A stretch of DNA of 64,000 nucleotides, from assembly GCF_003797835.1 (NCBI RefSeq), contig NZ_RKMF01000003.1:124001-188000 (forward strand). The letters are read 5' to 3'. Origin of the DNA: Kocuria soli. GTDB taxonomy: Bacteria; Actinomycetota; Actinomycetes; Actinomycetales; Micrococcaceae. The notes beneath the pieces were generated by a model. That model was not told the DNA's origin. It worked only from the letters and a program-made list of their open reading frames with translations, and searched no databases. Positions 25,386-37,425 of the stretch are shown piece by piece. Both the position numbers and the translations under genes were made by a program. Every line of letters begins with the position of its first letter. Positions within the stretch are counted from its first letter, which is position 1.

Positions 25386-26486
25386 TTGCCCACCCTGTTC
25401 GATCCCCTGACTGTCGGAGACCTGGAACTGCGCAACCGCGTGGCCATGGCGCCGTTGACCCGTTCCCGTGCGGAAGAGGACGGCGTGCCCACGGATCTGC
25501 ACGTCGAGTACTACGCACAACGCGCGGGGGCCGGTCTGGTCGTGACCGAAGGAGTCTTCCCGGCCTTCACCAACCGTGCGTTCGTGGGTCAGCCGGGCAT
25601 CGTGAGCGACGAGCAGCAAGCCGGTTGGAAGCGGGTCGCGGACGCAGTGCACCAGCACGGCGGAACCATCGTCATGCAGATCATGCACGCAGGCCACGTG
25701 ACCCACCCGGGTCTGACCCGCGGTGCTCAGCCGGAAGCACCCGGTGCCACCAAGCCCCACAACGGGCAGATCCGCACCTACGACGGCAAGCAGGACGCCG
25801 TCGAGGCGCGAGCCCTGACCGGTGAGGACCTGGCCCGCGTCAAGGACGAGTTCGTCACCGCAGCCCGACGCGCCGTGGACGCCGGGATGGACGGCGTGGA
25901 ACTGCACAACGCCAACGGGTACCTGCTGCACGAGTTCTTGAGCCCGGTCACCAATCAGCGCACCGACGAGTACGGAGGATCGCCTGAGGCCCGCGCGAAA
26001 TTCGGCATCGAACTCGTGCGCGCGGTGGCCGCGGAAATCGGGGCCGGACGCACGGCCCTGCGGATCTCGCCCGAGCACAACATCCAGGGTGTCCCGGAGA
26101 CTGATCGGGCTGACGTGCTGACCACCTACGGTGCGTTGATCGAGGGCATAAAGGACCTTGGCCTGGCGTACCTGTCCGTGCTCTACGCCGACATCGACGG
26201 CGACCTGGTCGCCGAGCTGCGTAACCGCTTCGGCGGCGCCTTCTTCCTCAACAGCGGGTTCGGCGTCACCACGGGACGTGCCGAGGCCGAGCACGTCGTG
26301 GAAGACGGGGTGGCCGACGCCGTCGTCGTGGGCCGTGCGCTGATTGCCAACCCGGACCTGGTCACGCGCTGGCGGGACGGTCTGCCGGAGAACGAACCCA
26401 ACCCGAAGACCTTCTACACGCCCGGCCCCAGGGGCTACACGGACTACCCCTTTGCCACTGAGCCTGCGGAGGTGGCCTCCGTCTGA
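25386..26486 (+). CDS. Old Yellow Enzyme, alkene reductase (NemA/OYE class)
   Basis: 366-residue FMN TIM barrel. It has the N-terminal LTRSRAEEDGVP, the HAGHVTHP motif, ELHNANGYLLHEFLSP (active-site His/Asn pair region), TNQRTDEYGG and the FMN phosphate site GVADAVVVGRALIANPD. It reduces activated C=C bonds (enones, nitroesters, maleimides) with NADPH. The TTG start has GGAGG 8 nt upstream; the frame extends 5' without homology. It runs convergently into the PBP gene. Confidence 0.88.
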   Translation: MPTLFDPLTVGDLELRNRVAMAPLTRSRAEEDGVPTDLHVEYYAQRAGAGLVVTEGVFPAFTNRAFVGQPGIVSDEQQAGWKRVADAVHQHGGTIVMQIMHAGHVTHPGLTRGAQPEAPGATKPHNGQIRTYDGKQDAVEARALTGEDLARVKDEFVTAARRAVDAGMDGVELHNANGYLLHEFLSPVTNQRTDEYGGSPEARAKFGIELVRAVAAEIGAGRTALRISPEHNIQGVPETDRADVLTTYGALIEGIKDLGLAYLSVLYADIDGDLVAELRNRFGGAFFLNSGFGVTTGRAEAEHVVEDGVADAVVVGRALIANPDLVTRWRDGLPENEPNPKTFYTPGPRGYTDYPFATEPAEVASV

Positions 26487-26499
26487 GGCACGGAGACCC

Positions 26500-28461
26500 C
26501 TACTTCTGCGCCTTCTGCAGGAACTCGAGGGCCAGCGGACCGCCCGTGACGGCCCCGAGCTCGCCCTCCTCCACGAAGACGGAGATCGCCAGGTCTTCGT
26601 GCGCTGCGATGATCCAGGCGTGGGTCTTGGGCGGGTCGTCGTTGCCGTACTCGGCGGTGCCGGTCTTGCCGATGGCCGTGTCCGGTTCCAAGGCCTGCAG
26701 GTTGTCCATGTAGCCGGTGGCCACCACCTCGCGCATGCCCGTGCGTAGTTCCTTCGCTTCCTCCTCGGTCAGTGGCTCCGACGGGGAGGCGGTCGAGGAC
26801 GGGTCGTCGTCGGTCACCAGGATCGGGGCCACGGTGTGCCCGGCCACCACGGAGGCCATGATCGTGGCCAGGGACAAGGGGGAGACAAGGGTGCGGCCTT
26901 GGCCGAACAACGCGGCCGCGTGCGCCGCACCGGTTTCCTCGTCCGGGATGGAGCCGCTGAAGGCATCGATCCCCAGGTTGTACTCCTGACCCAGCCCCAG
27001 CGAGTGTGCGGCGGTGGCCAAAGCGCCCTGATCCACGCGGTCGTGCTGGGAGATGAACGCCGTGTTGCACGAATGGGCCAGTGCGTCCTTGATGGGGATG
27101 TCCCCTATGAAGTCGGTCGAATACCCCGGGGCGTTGCCGAACTGGGCACCGTCCACCGTGATCGTGGTGCTGCAGTTGACGTTGCTGTCCATCGTGTCGC
27201 CCAGGCGCACCATGGCAAGCGAGGTGACCACCTTGAACGTAGACCCGGGCGCGTACTGACCTTGGGCCGCGGTGGGGTAGCCCTGGGATCCGCTGCCGTC
27301 CGCCAACGCCAGGATGTGCCCGTCGGAGGGCCTGATGGCCACGATGGCCGACGGCGATTCCACGTCCTCCAGGATCTTCTCCGCGGCTTCCTGCAGGTCG
27401 GGGTCCAACGTGATGTGCAGGTCTTCGCCGTTGGTCGGGTCGGATTCGAACACGGTGCGTGCCGTGGCACCCTTCGGGGTGCCGTCCGTGTTGAGCGGGG
27501 TGATGTTGATGTTCAGGCCGTTGTGACCGGACATCTTGTCGTTGAAGGAAGCCTGCAGACCACCCTGGCCGATCTGGTCGCCCGCCGTGAGCTTCCCGTC
27601 CGACTTCTCGATGTCCTCCGCCGTGACATCCGCGACCCGGCCGAGCGTGCTGACGGCGAACGTGCTGGTGGGCGCCAACGCCATGGTGGCCGGGGCGGCC
27701 GTGAACCCCGGAATGGACTGCGTGGCGGAGGAGTCCAGCTCCCGGTAGGCGTCCTCCCGCAGCGTGATCGCCGGAACGGTCTGGTTCTCACCCGCACCGT
27801 TGACGGTGTCCACGTACGTGTCCACGTCGATGTCCACGACGGCGGCCAACTCCCGCGCCGCGGATTCCTTCTGGTCCTCGGGGATCTGGCTCAGATCCAG
27901 TCCCACCCGGTACACGGGGCGTTGAGCAACGATCACCTTGTCCTCGGCGCCGACAATGCTGCCGCGTTCCGCAGGGGTCCTGGTCAGGGCCAGGCCCTCG
28001 CCGTCTTCGAGCGACGGCTCGATGATCGTGGGGGACCAGACGGGCTGCCAGTTCTCGTCCCCGTCGGAGTGCATGGTCACCGTGGTGTCGTAGCTCCAGG
28101 TGTCTTCGACGTCGGGCAGCGTCCAGTTCCAGGTGAACGTGGCCTCGCGGTTGCCGTCGTCGGTTATCTCGCCCATCTCCCCGACCTCGACCGTCCACTT
28201 GGCATCGGGCACGTTGGCGACGATCCGATCGAAAGCCTCCTGCGCGTCCGATCCGGTGGCGCCGTCGAATTCGATCCCGGACACGTCCCGGTCGGTGAGT
28301 GCCTGGGCCAGCGCCTGAGCTTCGTCACTGCCGCGACCCCCGTTGACCAGGCCGCAACCGGCCGTCAGGAGCATGAAGGCTCCGGCCCCGACCCCACCCA
28401 GCAGCGTGCGACGGTTCAGGATTCCGAAGGTCACGGGACTCTGGGGGCGGGGGGAAGTCAT
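26500..28461 (-). CDS. Class B penicillin-binding lipoprotein with MecA_N domain
   Basis: 653-residue membrane-anchored D,D-transpeptidase for peptidoglycan cross-linking. A lipobox LTAGC (Cys36) follows an RR-containing signal. The NTF2-like MecA_N domain spans about 45-160 and the PBP dimerisation domain about 165-330. The transpeptidase domain has S407TFK, S464CN and K599TG motifs. All catalytic residues are intact. It lies 120 bp downstream of the MoxR/VWA pair on the same strand. Confidence 0.9.
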   Translation of the reverse strand: MTSPRPQSPVTFGILNRRTLLGGVGAGAFMLLTAGCGLVNGGRGSDEAQALAQALTDRDVSGIEFDGATGSDAQEAFDRIVANVPDAKWTVEVGEMGEITDDGNREATFTWNWTLPDVEDTWSYDTTVTMHSDGDENWQPVWSPTIIEPSLEDGEGLALTRTPAERGSIVGAEDKVIVAQRPVYRVGLDLSQIPEDQKESAARELAAVVDIDVDTYVDTVNGAGENQTVPAITLREDAYRELDSSATQSIPGFTAAPATMALAPTSTFAVSTLGRVADVTAEDIEKSDGKLTAGDQIGQGGLQASFNDKMSGHNGLNINITPLNTDGTPKGATARTVFESDPTNGEDLHITLDPDLQEAAEKILEDVESPSAIVAIRPSDGHILALADGSGSQGYPTAAQGQYAPGSTFKVVTSLAMVRLGDTMDSNVNCSTTITVDGAQFGNAPGYSTDFIGDIPIKDALAHSCNTAFISQHDRVDQGALATAAHSLGLGQEYNLGIDAFSGSIPDEETGAAHAAALFGQGRTLVSPLSLATIMASVVAGHTVAPILVTDDDPSSTASPSEPLTEEEAKELRTGMREVVATGYMDNLQALEPDTAIGKTGTAEYGNDDPPKTHAWIIAAHEDLAISVFVEEGELGAVTGGPLALEFLQKAQK

Positions 28462-28580
28462 CTGCGGCCTTCCTGTTCGACGGCGATGGGCGTTGACCGG
28501 CTGATGTGAATAGATGCTAGGTCAACCGGCTGGATTCACCCCGTGCCGTCCGCCGCCGTCGACTGTGAGTCACCCGCCCC

Positions 28581-30551
28581 TCACGGCCGGTGAGACAGGT
28601 ACTCGCCCAGCACCGCCGATCCCAGGTCGTCGACCGCCGGTGCCACCACCCGTCCGTCTACGCGGCGGGCCATCGCGCCCAGGAACCGCTCCAGGCCCGG
28701 GTCATCGCCCAGCCGGAAGAACGTGGTCTGGGCGCCGAACCGGGCCACCTTGTCCAACTGCGCGACCGTCAGATTCAACGTGTGCTGACCCGTGGGCCAG
28801 TCGAAGTACGCGTCCCCGTCGGGCAGCAGGTGGGCGGTGGGCTCCCCGTCCGTCACAACCAACAGGACCGGTTGCATGGACGGGTGACGGCGGAAGAACT
28901 TGTCCGCCAGCAGTAGCCCGTGATGCAGGTTGGTGCCTTGCTCGTGGACCGGGGGCAGGGCGGTCAGTTCCTCGGCGTCCAGACTGTGCGCCCACCGCCC
29001 GAAGGAGATCAGCTCCAGCGCATCACCCCTGAACCGGGTGGACACCAGGTGGTGCAGCGCCAGGGCGGTCTGTTTCATGGGCAGCCAGCGGCCTTCGGCG
29101 GCCATCGAGAACGACGTGTCCACCAGCAGCGCCACGGCCGCCTGGGTGCGGGCCTCGGTCTCCTGGACCTCCACGTCGTCCACCCGCAACCTGAGGCCGT
29201 TGCCCGTGGAGCCCTCGTCGGCCACCGTCCGCTGGACGGCGTTGGTGATCGTGCGGGTGACGTCCCAGGGTTCGACGTCGCCGAACTCCCACTGCCGCGT
29301 GGCGCCCGTGGGCTCACCCGCGGCGCCCGCCATCCGGGTGTCTCGCGCCCCGGTGCGGCCGCTGAGTTGCCGTGCGGCGTCCTGCATCAGGGACTTCCCG
29401 AGCCGCCGAACTGCCTTGGGGGAGAGCTTGAGGGAACCGTCCGAGGCCCGCTGCAGCAGGCCCGAGTCCCGCAAGGCGCGTTCGAGTTCCGCGAGCGTTC
29501 GGGCATCCACCGCGGCGTCGTCACCGAGCTGGCGGGCCAGGGTCTCGACGTCGATGTCGTCCAGTCCCGCGCCCTGGTGGTTCTGGGCCAGCTGATCGGC
29601 CAATGCGTCCAGATCGGCGATGTCCTGCAGCAGGCCCGTGCCGTCGCCGAGCCCCATGCCCTCCTGCCCGCCGAACTCCTCCGAACCGGACCAGTCCTCA
29701 CCCGGGCGCAACGCCTGAAGATTGGCGTCCAATTGGCCGAGCTGCGCCATGAGTTCGGGCGAGCCGAAGGCCTGGGCGGAGAGCTGCATCAGTTCCTGCC
29801 GCTGCTCCGCGGTCATGGAGTTCATCATGCGCTGGGCTGCCGCCGAGCGCTGTGCCATGGCGTCGATCAGCTCGTCCACGGACTGGGGATCCTCCGGGAA
29901 GAACTCCCCGTGCTTGTCCATGAAGTCCCGGAAGTCCTGGTCTGTGTCCTCACCCCGGGCGTGCTTGGCCAGCAGCTCGTTGAGGTCGGTGAGCATCTCC
30001 CCGATGCGCTCGCGGTCCTGGTCCGTGGCGTTCTCCAGGGCCTCTTTCATCCCGGCGAAGCGCTGGTCAAGGACCTCACGCCCCAGCAGGTCCTTGATCT
30101 GTTCGTAGGATTCCTTGGCGCTCTGGGAGGCCCAGTCGTAGTCGGCCAGTTCACTCACGGCCGCCGCCGTCGACGACGGCAACCCGTCCAACCGCATCTC
30201 CCGGAACTGCCGGTCCGTGGGATCCATCCGCGCGTCACGCAGGAACTGTTCGCGTTCCAGGCGCAGCGCGTTGTCCAGGAGCTTCTTGACCTCGTCCAAC
30301 GTGCCGCCCAACTTGTGGCGGTTGAGCAGGTCCTGCCGACGTTGATTCACCCGCCGCGAGAGGTCGTCCAGCCCGCGCTGGTTCCGGCCCCCGCGGCGGA
30401 GGAACTCGCGCAGCGCCTCCCGCGGGGAGTAGCCCTCCATGACGTCGCGCCCGATCGCATCCAGCGCCTCCGTCAGGTCGACGGGTGGCGCCAACGGATC
30501 CGGGCCGCCCGTGTAGCGGCCGTACCGGCTGTAGTGGCGGTGCTTGGCCAT
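28581..30551 (-). CDS. VWA-domain protein partnered with MoxR-like ATPase
   Basis: 656 residues. A long charged, mostly helical N-terminal region (about 1-420, with Gln/Asp-rich stretches) is followed by a von Willebrand A domain with MIDAS residues D478-T-S480-F-S482, Thr in HEQGTNLHHG and Asp in VTDGEPT. In MoxR/VWA systems the VWA protein is the metal-dependent adaptor that presents clients to the ATPase. It lies 56 bp after the ATPase gene. No signal peptide, so cytoplasmic. Confidence 0.87.
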   Translation of the reverse strand: MAKHRHYSRYGRYTGGPDPLAPPVDLTEALDAIGRDVMEGYSPREALREFLRRGGRNQRGLDDLSRRVNQRRQDLLNRHKLGGTLDEVKKLLDNALRLEREQFLRDARMDPTDRQFREMRLDGLPSSTAAAVSELADYDWASQSAKESYEQIKDLLGREVLDQRFAGMKEALENATDQDRERIGEMLTDLNELLAKHARGEDTDQDFRDFMDKHGEFFPEDPQSVDELIDAMAQRSAAAQRMMNSMTAEQRQELMQLSAQAFGSPELMAQLGQLDANLQALRPGEDWSGSEEFGGQEGMGLGDGTGLLQDIADLDALADQLAQNHQGAGLDDIDVETLARQLGDDAAVDARTLAELERALRDSGLLQRASDGSLKLSPKAVRRLGKSLMQDAARQLSGRTGARDTRMAGAAGEPTGATRQWEFGDVEPWDVTRTITNAVQRTVADEGSTGNGLRLRVDDVEVQETEARTQAAVALLVDTSFSMAAEGRWLPMKQTALALHHLVSTRFRGDALELISFGRWAHSLDAEELTALPPVHEQGTNLHHGLLLADKFFRRHPSMQPVLLVVTDGEPTAHLLPDGDAYFDWPTGQHTLNLTVAQLDKVARFGAQTTFFRLGDDPGLERFLGAMARRVDGRVVAPAVDDLGSAVLGEYLSHRP

Positions 30552-30607
30552 GGCGGCCCTTCTTCCTGGCTGGTGTACCTGGTGCTCTCCCGCGGGACAG
30601 GGGCAGG

Positions 30608-32026
30608 TCAGCCGTAAATCGTGCCGTCCGTGTCGGCGTCCTTGGAGATCTTCTGGGACAGGAACAGGGCTTCCAGGGCGAGTTCGATTGCGTTGGCCCG
30701 TTCACCGACCGAGGTGGCGTTGACCGCCGCGGCCAGGTGGTCGTACAGGTCGCCGTCGTTACCTTCTTGCGTGCCGTCGTACTCGGGGTCTAGCGGCGGC
30801 AGCCCGTCCAGGAACTGTTGGGCGGGCACGTCCCCGCCGGTGCTGACCGCGATAGTGCCGTCCAGGGCTTCGATGAGGGGCCCCAGGTCGATTCCGCGGA
30901 AGCAGGACTGCACGGTTTCCATGGTGGCCCGGCGCAGGAGGTGTTCCAGGACGGCGATCTCGCGGCCTTCCTCCCCGGACTCGAACTCGATCTTGCCGGC
31001 CAGGACTTCCACGGCCGCCTCGACGTCGACCAGTCGGGCCACGGCCTGGTCCTCTCCGTGGACGGTGGCGCGGCGCAAGGCGGAGGCCGCCGTCGTTTCG
31101 GCACCGGCGATCGAAAAGCGTGCCGAAACCCCCGATCGCTGGTCAACGGCGGAGGACTCGCGCAGCAGGCGCGTGTACCGGGCCAGGATTTCCAGCAGCG
31201 TGTCCGGGACCTCGGCCACCAGGTCGGCTTCCTGGCGGATGACTGCGATTTCGTCGGCGAGTTCGATGGGGTAATGCGTTCGGATCTCGGCGCCGAAGCG
31301 GTCCTTGAGCGGGGTGATGATGCGGCCGCGGTTGGTGTAGTCCTCGGGGTTGGCGGAGGCGACCACCAGCACGTCCAGCGGCAGTCTCAGGACGTAGCCG
31401 CGGATCTGGACGTCGCGCTCCTCCATGACGTTGAGCATGGACACCTGGATGCGTTCGGCCAGGTCAGGCAGTTCGTTGATGGCCACCACGCCGCGATGCG
31501 CACGGGGGATCAGACCGTAGTGGATGGTCTCCGGGTCACCCAGGCGTCGGCCCTCGGCCACGCGGATGGGGTCGATGTCACCGATCAGGTCGGCCACGGA
31601 TGTGTCCGGGGTGGCCAGCTTCTCGACGTAGCGCTCGTCCCTGTGGCGCCACGTGATCGGGAGGCTGTCACCCTCCGTCTCGATACGGGTGCGGGTGGCC
31701 TCCGTGATCGGGTCGTCGGGGTGTTCGTGGAGTTCCGAGCCCTCGACCTCCGGAGACCATTCGTCCAGCAGGCCCACGAGTGTGCGCAGCAGGCGAGTCT
31801 TGCCTTGGCCGCGTTCGCCCAGCAGGACGACGTCGTGCCCGGCGATCAGCGCCCGCTCCACTTGAGGCAGAACGGTGTCACTCAGGCCGTGCAGTCCGGG
31901 CCACGGGTCCCGGCCCTCGGCCAGCGCGGACAGGAGGTTCTCGCGGATTTCTTGGCGAAGAGGGCGGTGGTTGTACCCCGCCGCGCGTAGTCCGCCAAGG
32001 GTGTTGATCTCAGGGCGCTCAGTCAC
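30608..32026 (-). CDS. MoxR/ChlI-type AAA+ ATPase
   Basis: 472 residues. Walker A is GERGQGKTRLLRTL, Walker B lies in HRGVVAINELPDL, sensor 1 in DVLVVASANPEDY, and ITPLKDRFGAEIRTHYP is the arginine-finger region. It is a Mg-chelatase ChlI/BchI-like subgroup common in actinobacteria. It is expected to act as a chaperone/remodelling motor with the VWA partner. GTG 32026 is chosen because TAGCGT lies 7 nt before it; GTG 32053 is the alternative. The divergent phosphatase gene begins 183 bp away. Confidence 0.87.
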   Translation of the reverse strand: MTERPEINTLGGLRAAGYNHRPLRQEIRENLLSALAEGRDPWPGLHGLSDTVLPQVERALIAGHDVVLLGERGQGKTRLLRTLVGLLDEWSPEVEGSELHEHPDDPITEATRTRIETEGDSLPITWRHRDERYVEKLATPDTSVADLIGDIDPIRVAEGRRLGDPETIHYGLIPRAHRGVVAINELPDLAERIQVSMLNVMEERDVQIRGYVLRLPLDVLVVASANPEDYTNRGRIITPLKDRFGAEIRTHYPIELADEIAVIRQEADLVAEVPDTLLEILARYTRLLRESSAVDQRSGVSARFSIAGAETTAASALRRATVHGEDQAVARLVDVEAAVEVLAGKIEFESGEEGREIAVLEHLLRRATMETVQSCFRGIDLGPLIEALDGTIAVSTGGDVPAQQFLDGLPPLDPEYDGTQEGNDGDLYDHLAAAVNATSVGERANAIELALEALFLSQKISKDADTDGTIYG

Positions 32027-32033
32027 GGTTTCA

Positions 32034-32039
32034 ACGCTA
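32034..32039 (-). promoter_or_regulatory. Putative -10 box of leaderless ATPase gene
   Basis: TAGCGT, 7 nt before GTG 32026. It is the same hexamer and spacing as at the divergent gene (32197-32202). Confidence 0.45.
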
Positions 32040-32103
32040 GACCTGCTGCCCACCCCCGACCAGCCAGGTCCCCTCTGAGCGAACCGCCGTCCCCTCTCCC
32101 GCC

Positions 32104-32158
32104 GAACCCTCCCGAAACTCGCCCATCAGGGCGTGATGGGCGAGTTTCGGGAGGGTTC
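32104..32158. repeat. Intergenic palindrome D (25-bp perfect arms)
   Basis: Arms 32104-32128 and 32134-32158 with a 5-nt loop, GAACCCTCCC at the outer edge. It lies between two divergent genes, so it cannot simply be a gene-end terminator. Confidence 0.8.
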
Positions 32159-32196
32159 AGCGGGAGGAGGGGCAGGCAGGTGCAGCGGGTCGCGAG

Positions 32197-32202
32197 TAGC
32201 GT
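32197..32202 (+). promoter_or_regulatory. Putative -10 box of leaderless phosphatase gene
   Basis: TAGCGT, 7 nt before GTG 32210. Confidence 0.45.
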
Positions 32203-32209
32203 GGGCGGC

Positions 32210-32854
32210 GTGAGTGACAACCAGACCGACCGCCCGACCGTCGTGATGCTGGTGCGGCACGGCGTCACGCCCACCACGGGGCAGGTGCTGCCGGGGCGTG
32301 CCCCCGGTTTGCATCTCTCCGACCCTGGACGCGAGCAGGCCCAGCACGTTGCCGACCGACTTCAGGGTGTGCCGATCAGGGCGATCTACACCTCGCCCAT
32401 GGAACGCACCCGCGAAACGGCGGAACCCACGGAACGGCTCACCAGCCTGCAGGCTCACGTCGAACAAGACCTCATCGAGTGCGACTTCGGCGACTGGACC
32501 GGCCGCAACCTCGGGGACCTCATGAAGCTGCCGGAATGGTCCACCGTCCAGCGGGCGCCGTCGTCGTTCCGGTTCCCGAATGGCGAGAGCTTCAGCCACA
32601 TGCAGGCGCGCACGGTCGACGCCGTGGATCGGCTCCGTGAGGCGCATCTCGGTGGGGTGGTGGTGTGTTTCTCCCACGCCGACCCCCTCAAGGCGGTGAT
32701 GGCTCACGCACTCGGCACCCACCTGGACCTGTTCCAGCGCATCGTGATCGACCCGTGTTCCGTGTCCGTGATCGCCTACCACCCCGGCCAGGCGCCGCAG
32801 GTCCTGCGCACCAATTCCACGGACGGTCCCTTGGCCGGCTTGGTTCCGTCATGA
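32210..32854 (+). CDS. Histidine phosphatase family protein (MSMEG_4193-like)
   Basis: 214 residues of the phosphoglycerate-mutase superfamily: the phospho-His motif is LVRHGVTP, the Arg/Glu residues are in SPMERTRETAE, and the second His is in VVCFSHADPLKAV. This is the actinobacterial MSMEG_4193 subfamily, normally followed by an SCO1664-type gene, as here. The metabolite substrate is unknown. GTG 32210 is preferred over GTG 32180 because of the -10 box spacing. Overlaps the next start by 4 bp (ATGA). Confidence 0.87.
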   Translation: MSDNQTDRPTVVMLVRHGVTPTTGQVLPGRAPGLHLSDPGREQAQHVADRLQGVPIRAIYTSPMERTRETAEPTERLTSLQAHVEQDLIECDFGDWTGRNLGDLMKLPEWSTVQRAPSSFRFPNGESFSHMQARTVDAVDRLREAHLGGVVVCFSHADPLKAVMAHALGTHLDLFQRIVIDPCSVSVIAYHPGQAPQVLRTNSTDGPLAGLVPS

Positions 32855-33558
32855 CGACGCACGACGACGAAGCGCTGCTTGCCACCGGGGAGATCGAGCT
32901 CATCGGGTTGATCGAATCCAGCAGCAATTCGGCACTGTTGGCCCAGGTCAGCACCGAGGGTGCCAGCAGCATGGCGATCTACAAGCCCGAGGAGGGGGAG
33001 CGTCCGCTGCGCGACTTCCCGCCGCGGATCTACCGGCGCGAACGTGCCGCGTACGTGCTCTCCGACGCTCTCGGCTGGGACATCGTGCCGCCCACGGTCC
33101 TGCGCGACGACGCGCCGTTCGGCCCGGGTTCCGTGCAGAAATTCGTCCCGCACGACCCCACCCAGCACTACTTCACCCTCTACGACAGCCACCCCGAGAC
33201 CCACGAGCAACTGCTGCGGGTGGCGGTCTTCGACGTCGTCGCCAACAACACCGACCGCAAAGGCGGCCACGTCCTGCTGGACCCCGACGGTCACGTGTGG
33301 GGGATCGACCAGGGGCTGTGCTTCTCCGCGCCGTTCAAGCTGCGCACCGTGATCTGGGAGTTCGCGGGTGAAGAGATTCCCCCTGAACTGGTCAAAGACC
33401 TCGAACCGATGCTCGACGATCTTCCTTCGGAACTCGAGGACCTCCTGTTCCCGGTCGAACAACTGGCCATCCAGATGCGCATCACCGAACTCCTGGAGGC
33501 AGGGCGACTCCCGTTCGACGAAACGGGCGGTTACCGCATCCCCTGGCCACCCTTGTGA
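32851..33558 (+). CDS. SCO1664-family protein (PI3/4-kinase-like fold)
   Basis: 235 residues. The core VFDVVANNTDRKGGHVLLD and HVWGIDQGLCF is the catalytic/metal loop of the compact PI3/4-kinase-like family (SCO1664). Characterised actinobacterial operons place it after the histidine phosphatase and close to mshC; here the DUF3090 and mshC genes do not follow. Translationally coupled to the phosphatase through the ATGA overlap. Function unproven. Confidence 0.82.
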   Translation: MTTHDDEALLATGEIELIGLIESSSNSALLAQVSTEGASSMAIYKPEEGERPLRDFPPRIYRRERAAYVLSDALGWDIVPPTVLRDDAPFGPGSVQKFVPHDPTQHYFTLYDSHPETHEQLLRVAVFDVVANNTDRKGGHVLLDPDGHVWGIDQGLCFSAPFKLRTVIWEFAGEEIPPELVKDLEPMLDDLPSELEDLLFPVEQLAIQMRITELLEAGRLPFDETGGYRIPWPPL

Positions 33559-33566
33559 TTTCCCGT

Positions 33567-33624
33567 CGAGTGTCCGAGTTCGGTCGTCTTGGATCCCTGG
33601 AATCGACCGAACTCGGACATTCGG
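33567..33624. repeat. Intergenic palindrome C, copy 1
   Basis: Arms of about 20 bp containing GTGTCCGAGTTCGGTCG and its complement (33567-33586 and 33604-33624), with a 17-nt loop that contains GGATCC. A related copy is at 37337-37397; the two bracket the beta-glucoside PTS and glucosidase genes. It may also terminate the SCO1664 transcript. Confidence 0.8.
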
Positions 33625-33668
33625 CGGTGGAGGTGGCGGTGAAGGCGCGGCAACCGCGCGGCAACCTC

Positions 33669-33697
33669 TTGCTTTCCCTGTGATCCGCGTCTACAGT
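33669..33697 (+). promoter_or_regulatory. Candidate promoter of the beta-glucoside operon
   Basis: TTGCTT, 17 nt, TACAGT: -35/-10 pair with ideal spacing, 22 bp before the antiterminator RNA. The boxes are weak, but the position is right. Confidence 0.5.
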
Positions 33698-33719
33698 CGC
33701 TCGTGAGTTAATGCTCACA

Positions 33720-33766
33720 GGATTGTTACTTGGAGCCCCCCGCGGGACGTGAACCGAGGCAAGACC
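33720..33766 (+). promoter_or_regulatory. BglG/LicT-type RAT (antiterminator) sequence with enlarged loop
   Basis: The conserved 5' half GGATTGTTACT and the 3' half GGCAAGACC are those of BglG/LicT/SacY ribonucleic antiterminators, and the 3' end overlaps the terminator stem that follows. Between them the paired CTTGG/CCGAG is capped by about 20 nt containing CCCGCGGG, so the apical part is longer than in the usual 29-30 nt RAT. Bound antiterminator protein (gene at 37426) would prevent termination. Confidence 0.85.
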
Positions 33767-33800
33767 TGAGATTGCACATCCGTGCGTCTCAGGTCTTTTT
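33761..33800 (+). terminator. Rho-independent attenuator before the PTS gene
   Basis: Stem AAGACCTGAGA paired with its complement (33787-33797), an internal GCAC/GTGC extension, then TTTTTT. It shares AAGACC with the RAT, so the two structures are mutually exclusive. Next gene starts at 33881. Confidence 0.9.
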
Positions 33801-33880
33801 TATTGCCCGGAATGATCCATCGAGCGTTCACACCAGGCCCCGACGACGACGCCGGGGCGGAACCGGAATGGGAGAACACC

Positions 33881-37319
<3,439 letters not shown>

Positions 37320-37336
37320 GCCACCCAGGCCTACCC

Positions 37337-37397
37337 GCCGAGTGTCCGAGTTTGGTCGTTGTCTGACCGCAGACGCGACCGAACTCGGACACTCGGC
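37337..37397. repeat. Intergenic palindrome C, copy 2
   Basis: 22-bp arms (37337-37358 and 37376-37397, one mismatch) that start GCCGAGTGTCCGAGTT. It matches copy 1 at 33567 and lies between the glucosidase stop and the antiterminator start, where it could attenuate read-through. Confidence 0.82.
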
Positions 37398-37425
37398 AGG
37401 GGTGTGCCGAGGAAGGGGAGTGTTC

